Below the pieces are notes generated by a model. It worked only from the letters and a program-made list of their open reading frames with translations, was not told where the DNA came from and did not search any database. The position numbers were made by a program, and so were the translations under genes. A DNA stretch of 8,232 bases from a bacterium (GTDB lineage: Bacteria > Bacillota > Clostridia > Oscillospirales > Acutalibacteraceae): positions 1 to 8,232 of the forward strand of contig JAHKZS010000217.1 in the NCBI GenBank assembly GCA_020626545.1, in the 5' to 3' direction. Positions 6,359 to 8,232 of this stretch are shown piece after piece (positions within the stretch are counted from its first letter, which is position 1; every line of letters starts with the position of its first letter).

Positions 6359-6384
6359 TACCCGACCTGATTTAAGGTCGGGTA
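6359..6384. repeat. Terminator-like palindrome with no coding gene to terminate
   Basis: TACCCGACCT (6359-6368) and AGGTCGGGTA (6375-6384) form a 10-bp perfect inverted repeat with a 6-nt loop. A T-rich run follows on the minus strand (6358 back to 6345), so it would best end minus-strand transcripts. No minus-strand gene lies upstream of it, since the flanking genes point away from this region. It may be the 5' hairpin of a + strand RNA instead. Confidence 0.65.
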
Positions 6385-6528
6385 AACTAATAATTTTCGT
6401 TTAAAGAATTATACTTTTCACCATACTAAAAGTTTATGGTGCGTTTTGCACAATTTCAGCGAGCACAAATTGTGCAATCCTACAAAGATAAAAAACTTTG
6501 CGGAATTTTGAAACTTTTTCCGATTTTT
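6361..6528 (+). ncRNA. Candidate structured small RNA or RNA element in the divergent intergenic region
   Basis: Five inverted repeats lie almost end to end in 168 bp: 6361-6368/6375-6382 (8 bp), 6419-6425/6435-6441 (CACCATA/TATGGTG, 7 bp), 6446-6456/6467-6477 (11 bp), 6483-6487/6496-6500 (CAAAG/CTTTG, 5 bp) and 6501-6505/6518-6522 (CGGAA/TTCCG, 5 bp). The last is followed by ATTTTTCT, as in a weak intrinsic terminator. A TATAAT box lies just before the first. The block ends where the probable LRR-gene promoter begins, so it is not that gene's leader. No open frame of note lies inside it, and I do not recognise a known RNA family. It could equally be a cluster of operators or a degenerate REP/MITE-like element. 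Confidence 0.35.
6446..6477. repeat. Perfect 11-bp inverted repeat TTGCACAATTT / AAATTGTGCAA
   Basis: The arms at 6446-6456 and 6467-6477 are exact reverse complements around a 10-nt loop (CAGCGAGCAC). The G+C-poor arms and lack of a following T-run argue against a terminator. It could be a repressor operator, the core stem of an RNA, or a dispersed palindromic repeat. Confidence 0.75.
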
Positions 6529-6559
6529 CTGACACTACTATTGTGAAAGATGTTATCTT
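6529..6559 (+). promoter_or_regulatory. Probable promoter of the LRR protein gene (extended -10)
   Basis: The -35-like CTGACA (6529-6534), a 19-bp spacer and an extended -10 TGTTATCTT (6551-6559) would start transcription near 6566, leaving a short leader that carries AAGGAGGT (6571-6578), 6 nt before the ATG. The spacer is long, so confidence is moderate. Confidence 0.45.
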
Positions 6560-6584
6560 ATATATTTATTAAGGAGGTATAAAT

Positions 6585-7970
6585 ATGAAGTTAAAAAGAT
6601 TTACATCTATATTATTGTCGGGAATAATGATAGCCGCGAGTTTGCCCGCTGTGACAATATCCACGGGAGCACAGAGCGAGTATATGATAACTCGTAAATC
6701 TGAGGACGGAGTGTATAACTACGTTGTTTACGATAATAAATACGCCGAGCTGACTCAATTCAACGGGTTGCCCGAGGATAAGAGGGAAAATACTGTTTAT
6801 GAGATTCCGTCCGTAGTAGACGGCTATGAGGTGAGATTTTTAGGCTCTTACCTTTTCGACGGCTGTAATTCCGGGTATAAAAGCGACAGTAAGAGAGAAA
6901 TAAAAGCCGAGAAATTTATTATTCCCGATACAGTTACCTATATAGGTGATAACGCTTTTGCGGGATATTATGCTCCGTACAGTGACGGAGAGGAGTACGG
7001 ATTATACGCGGAGGAATTTGTACTTCCGTCGGGTTTGACTTATATAGGTAACGAGGCTTTTAGTGGTTGTAAATACCTGAAAAAGATGAACATTCCCGAA
7101 AGTATTAAAGAAATCGGCAAGTTCGCGTTTGAGGGTTGCGTAAGTTTATCTAAGGTAACTTTACCCGATTCTCTTGAAACGATTCCGTACGGGTGCTTTG
7201 AAGATTGTATCAGCTTAAAGAATATAAAGTTTACGCATTATATGGATATTAAGGGTTACGCTTTTTACGGATGTAAGAAGCTGAAAACTTTGAATGTTGT
7301 AGGCGATACGAATATAGAGAAATACGCGTTCGGCTTTTACGATTATATCCCCGATAACTCGGGAGGAAATCTCGGCCCGGCTCAAAAGAGGATAAAAGGC
7401 TGTTGTCTAAACGTCAGCTATAATAAGAGTGCTTCTTTCGGTATGCCCGTAAGAGAATACGCGAATTATTACGGAATTAAAGCGAATATAGATTTTCCAA
7501 GTTCAACCTCAAAGGCAGGTACTGAGGCAGGCGTATGCTTTAATATGCTTATTGACGGCAAAAAGGGAACTGACTTTAAATCTTCTAAACCTAAGATATT
7601 AAAAATCACTAAAAACGGAAAAGCTTCCGCTCTTAAACAGGGGAAAACTGTTATCACCGCAAAACTTAAAAGCGGAAAAACCGTTAAAATAAAAATGACG
7701 GTTAACTATAACCCCGAAATATCAAAAAGAAGAGCCTATGGTTATTATGGCGCCGAAAAACTGACTTTAAGAAAAGGTCAGACAAAAAAGCTTTATGCTT
7801 TTGGTAAAGCGGTTGATGTAAATCTTAAATTCAAGAATACTAAAATCGCTAAGTTTACGTCCAAAAAAACTTCCGCCGTATTAAAGATAAAAGGCTTAAA
7901 AAAAGGAAATACAACTATTAAGGTCAGAATTAACGGAGTATGGCGGAAGCTGAAAGTTAAAGTTAAGTAA
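6585..7970 (+). CDS. Secreted BspA-like leucine-rich repeat protein with two Ig-like (Big2-type) C-terminal domains
   Basis: This complete 461-residue protein follows AAGGAGGT at 6-nt spacing. Residues 1-29 are a signal peptide: MKLKR, a hydrophobic core, then cleavage probably after STGA. About residues 105-260 hold BspA/TpLRR-type repeats (LRR_5), recognisable as runs of IPDTVTYIGDNAFAGY, LPSGLTYIGNEAFSGCKYL, IPESIKEIGKFAFEGCVSL and LPDSLETIPYGCFEDCISL, then two weaker repeats ending near YAFGFYDY. About residues 305-376 resemble a Big2 domain (SSKPKILKITKNGKASALKQ, KTVITAKL), and 383-461 form a second, very lysine-rich one ending LKVKVK. There is no LPXTG, dockerin or C-terminal membrane segment, so attachment would be non-covalent or the protein released. 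BspA-like proteins often bind host or cell-surface ligands; the ligand here is unknown. It appears to be a single-gene unit with its own terminator. Confidence 0.9.
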   Translation: MKLKRFTSILLSGIMIAASLPAVTISTGAQSEYMITRKSEDGVYNYVVYDNKYAELTQFNGLPEDKRENTVYEIPSVVDGYEVRFLGSYLFDGCNSGYKSDSKREIKAEKFIIPDTVTYIGDNAFAGYYAPYSDGEEYGLYAEEFVLPSGLTYIGNEAFSGCKYLKKMNIPESIKEIGKFAFEGCVSLSKVTLPDSLETIPYGCFEDCISLKNIKFTHYMDIKGYAFYGCKKLKTLNVVGDTNIEKYAFGFYDYIPDNSGGNLGPAQKRIKGCCLNVSYNKSASFGMPVREYANYYGIKANIDFPSSTSKAGTEAGVCFNMLIDGKKGTDFKSSKPKILKITKNGKASALKQGKTVITAKLKSGKTVKIKMTVNYNPEISKRRAYGYYGAEKLTLRKGQTKKLYAFGKAVDVNLKFKNTKIAKFTSKKTSAVLKIKGLKKGNTTIKVRINGVWRKLKVKVK

Positions 7971-7986
7971 GTACGTACTTTTATAT

Positions 7987-8036
7987 ATAGAAACGTCAGT
8001 ATTGTCGAAGATTGATAATACTGACGTTTCATTTTA
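7987..8036. terminator. Strong hairpin terminator after the LRR gene, shared with the convergent gene
   Basis: AAACGTCAGTATT (7991-8003) pairs perfectly with AATACTGACGTTT (8017-8029), and GTCG/TGAT extends the stem with G-U pairs to about 17 bp with a 5-nt loop. CATTTTAATATT follows on the + strand. On the minus strand the tail is only CTATATATAA. It lies 20 bp after the LRR stop and 4 bp beyond the stop of the minus-strand gene. Confidence 0.8.
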
Positions 8037-8232
8037 ATATTCACCTAAAAAATTATGTACCTCGCCGTTCTTTTTATAGGCGATTACTGCGTCGAGGCTT
8101 ACGTTATGCATACTATTAAATATATTAGCCTCGATATTCGGGTTGGATTTTTTAAGCTCCTTTATAAGTCTTTTTGTTTCGAGCCGTTTAGAGTCGGAGC
8201 TTTCGCCGTTTTCGGCTTCGAGCTTTTCGGTG
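8034..8232 (-). CDS. Unrecognised protein, C-terminal 65 codons (5' truncated at window edge)
   Basis: A minus-strand frame is open from the window edge (first full codon 8231-8229) to the TAA at 8036-8034. It is placed right against the terminator, and the codon use looks like that of the neighbouring genes. The visible part begins with a charged, probably helical segment (TEKLEAENGESSDSKRLETK), then a lysine-rich stretch (RLIKELKKSNPN), and ends SLDAVIAYKKNGEVHNFLGEY. No membrane segment, signal or known motif is visible and I do not recognise the family. That it is real rests on the open frame, its amino acid composition and its position before a terminator; most of the gene lies outside the window. 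Confidence 0.65.
   Translation of the reverse strand, partial: TEKLEAENGESSDSKRLETKRLIKELKKSNPNIEANIFNSMHNVSLDAVIAYKKNGEVHNFLGEY

Overview
The window looks like chromosomal DNA of a Gram-positive, low-to-moderate G+C Clostridia, most likely a Ruminococcus-like gut member of the Oscillospiraceae. This is inferred from strong AGGAGG-type ribosome binding sites, sigma-A-like promoters and two secreted proteins with lysine-rich Ig-like C-termini. One of these has a Thr/Pro linker and a YTGK-type repeat, the other BspA-type leucine-rich repeats. No rRNA, tRNA, CRISPR array, insertion sequence or phage gene was seen.

Layout, left to right. (1) 1-834 (+): the 3' end of a large surface protein, closed by a bidirectional terminator shared with the next gene. 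(2) 922-1491 (-): a SigH-like sigma-70 factor with no ATG, GTG or TTG before its conserved region 2; a promoter and a Shine-Dalgarno site point to CTG (or ATT) as its start. (3) 1630-3165 (+): a complete ComM/YifB AAA+ ATPase, divergent from the sigma gene, with back-to-back promoters in between. (4) 3214-3714 (-): a CarD-family RNA polymerase-binding regulator with a TTG start, convergent with comM. (5) 6241-3850 (-): a two-gene MacB-type ABC system, permease first and ATPase second. (6) 6242-6584: a 343-bp divergent intergenic region with a run of inverted repeats that no coding gene explains, possibly a small structured RNA. (7) 6585-7970 (+): a complete secreted BspA-like LRR protein. (8) 8034-8232 (-): the C-terminal 65 codons of an unrecognised protein.

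How the genes relate: the sigma factor and CarD both act on RNA polymerase. ComM is known from competent bacteria as a branch-migration helicase in DNA uptake, and SigH-type factors control competence in some Firmicutes, so the sigma/comM pairing suggests a link but does not prove one. The MacB-like pair is probably one operon for export or envelope stress, but its adaptor is absent. The two secreted proteins flank this core and share a lysine-rich C-terminal style without a sortase signal.

The points most worth checking are the non-AUG start of the sigma factor and the hairpin-rich block at about 6359-6528.
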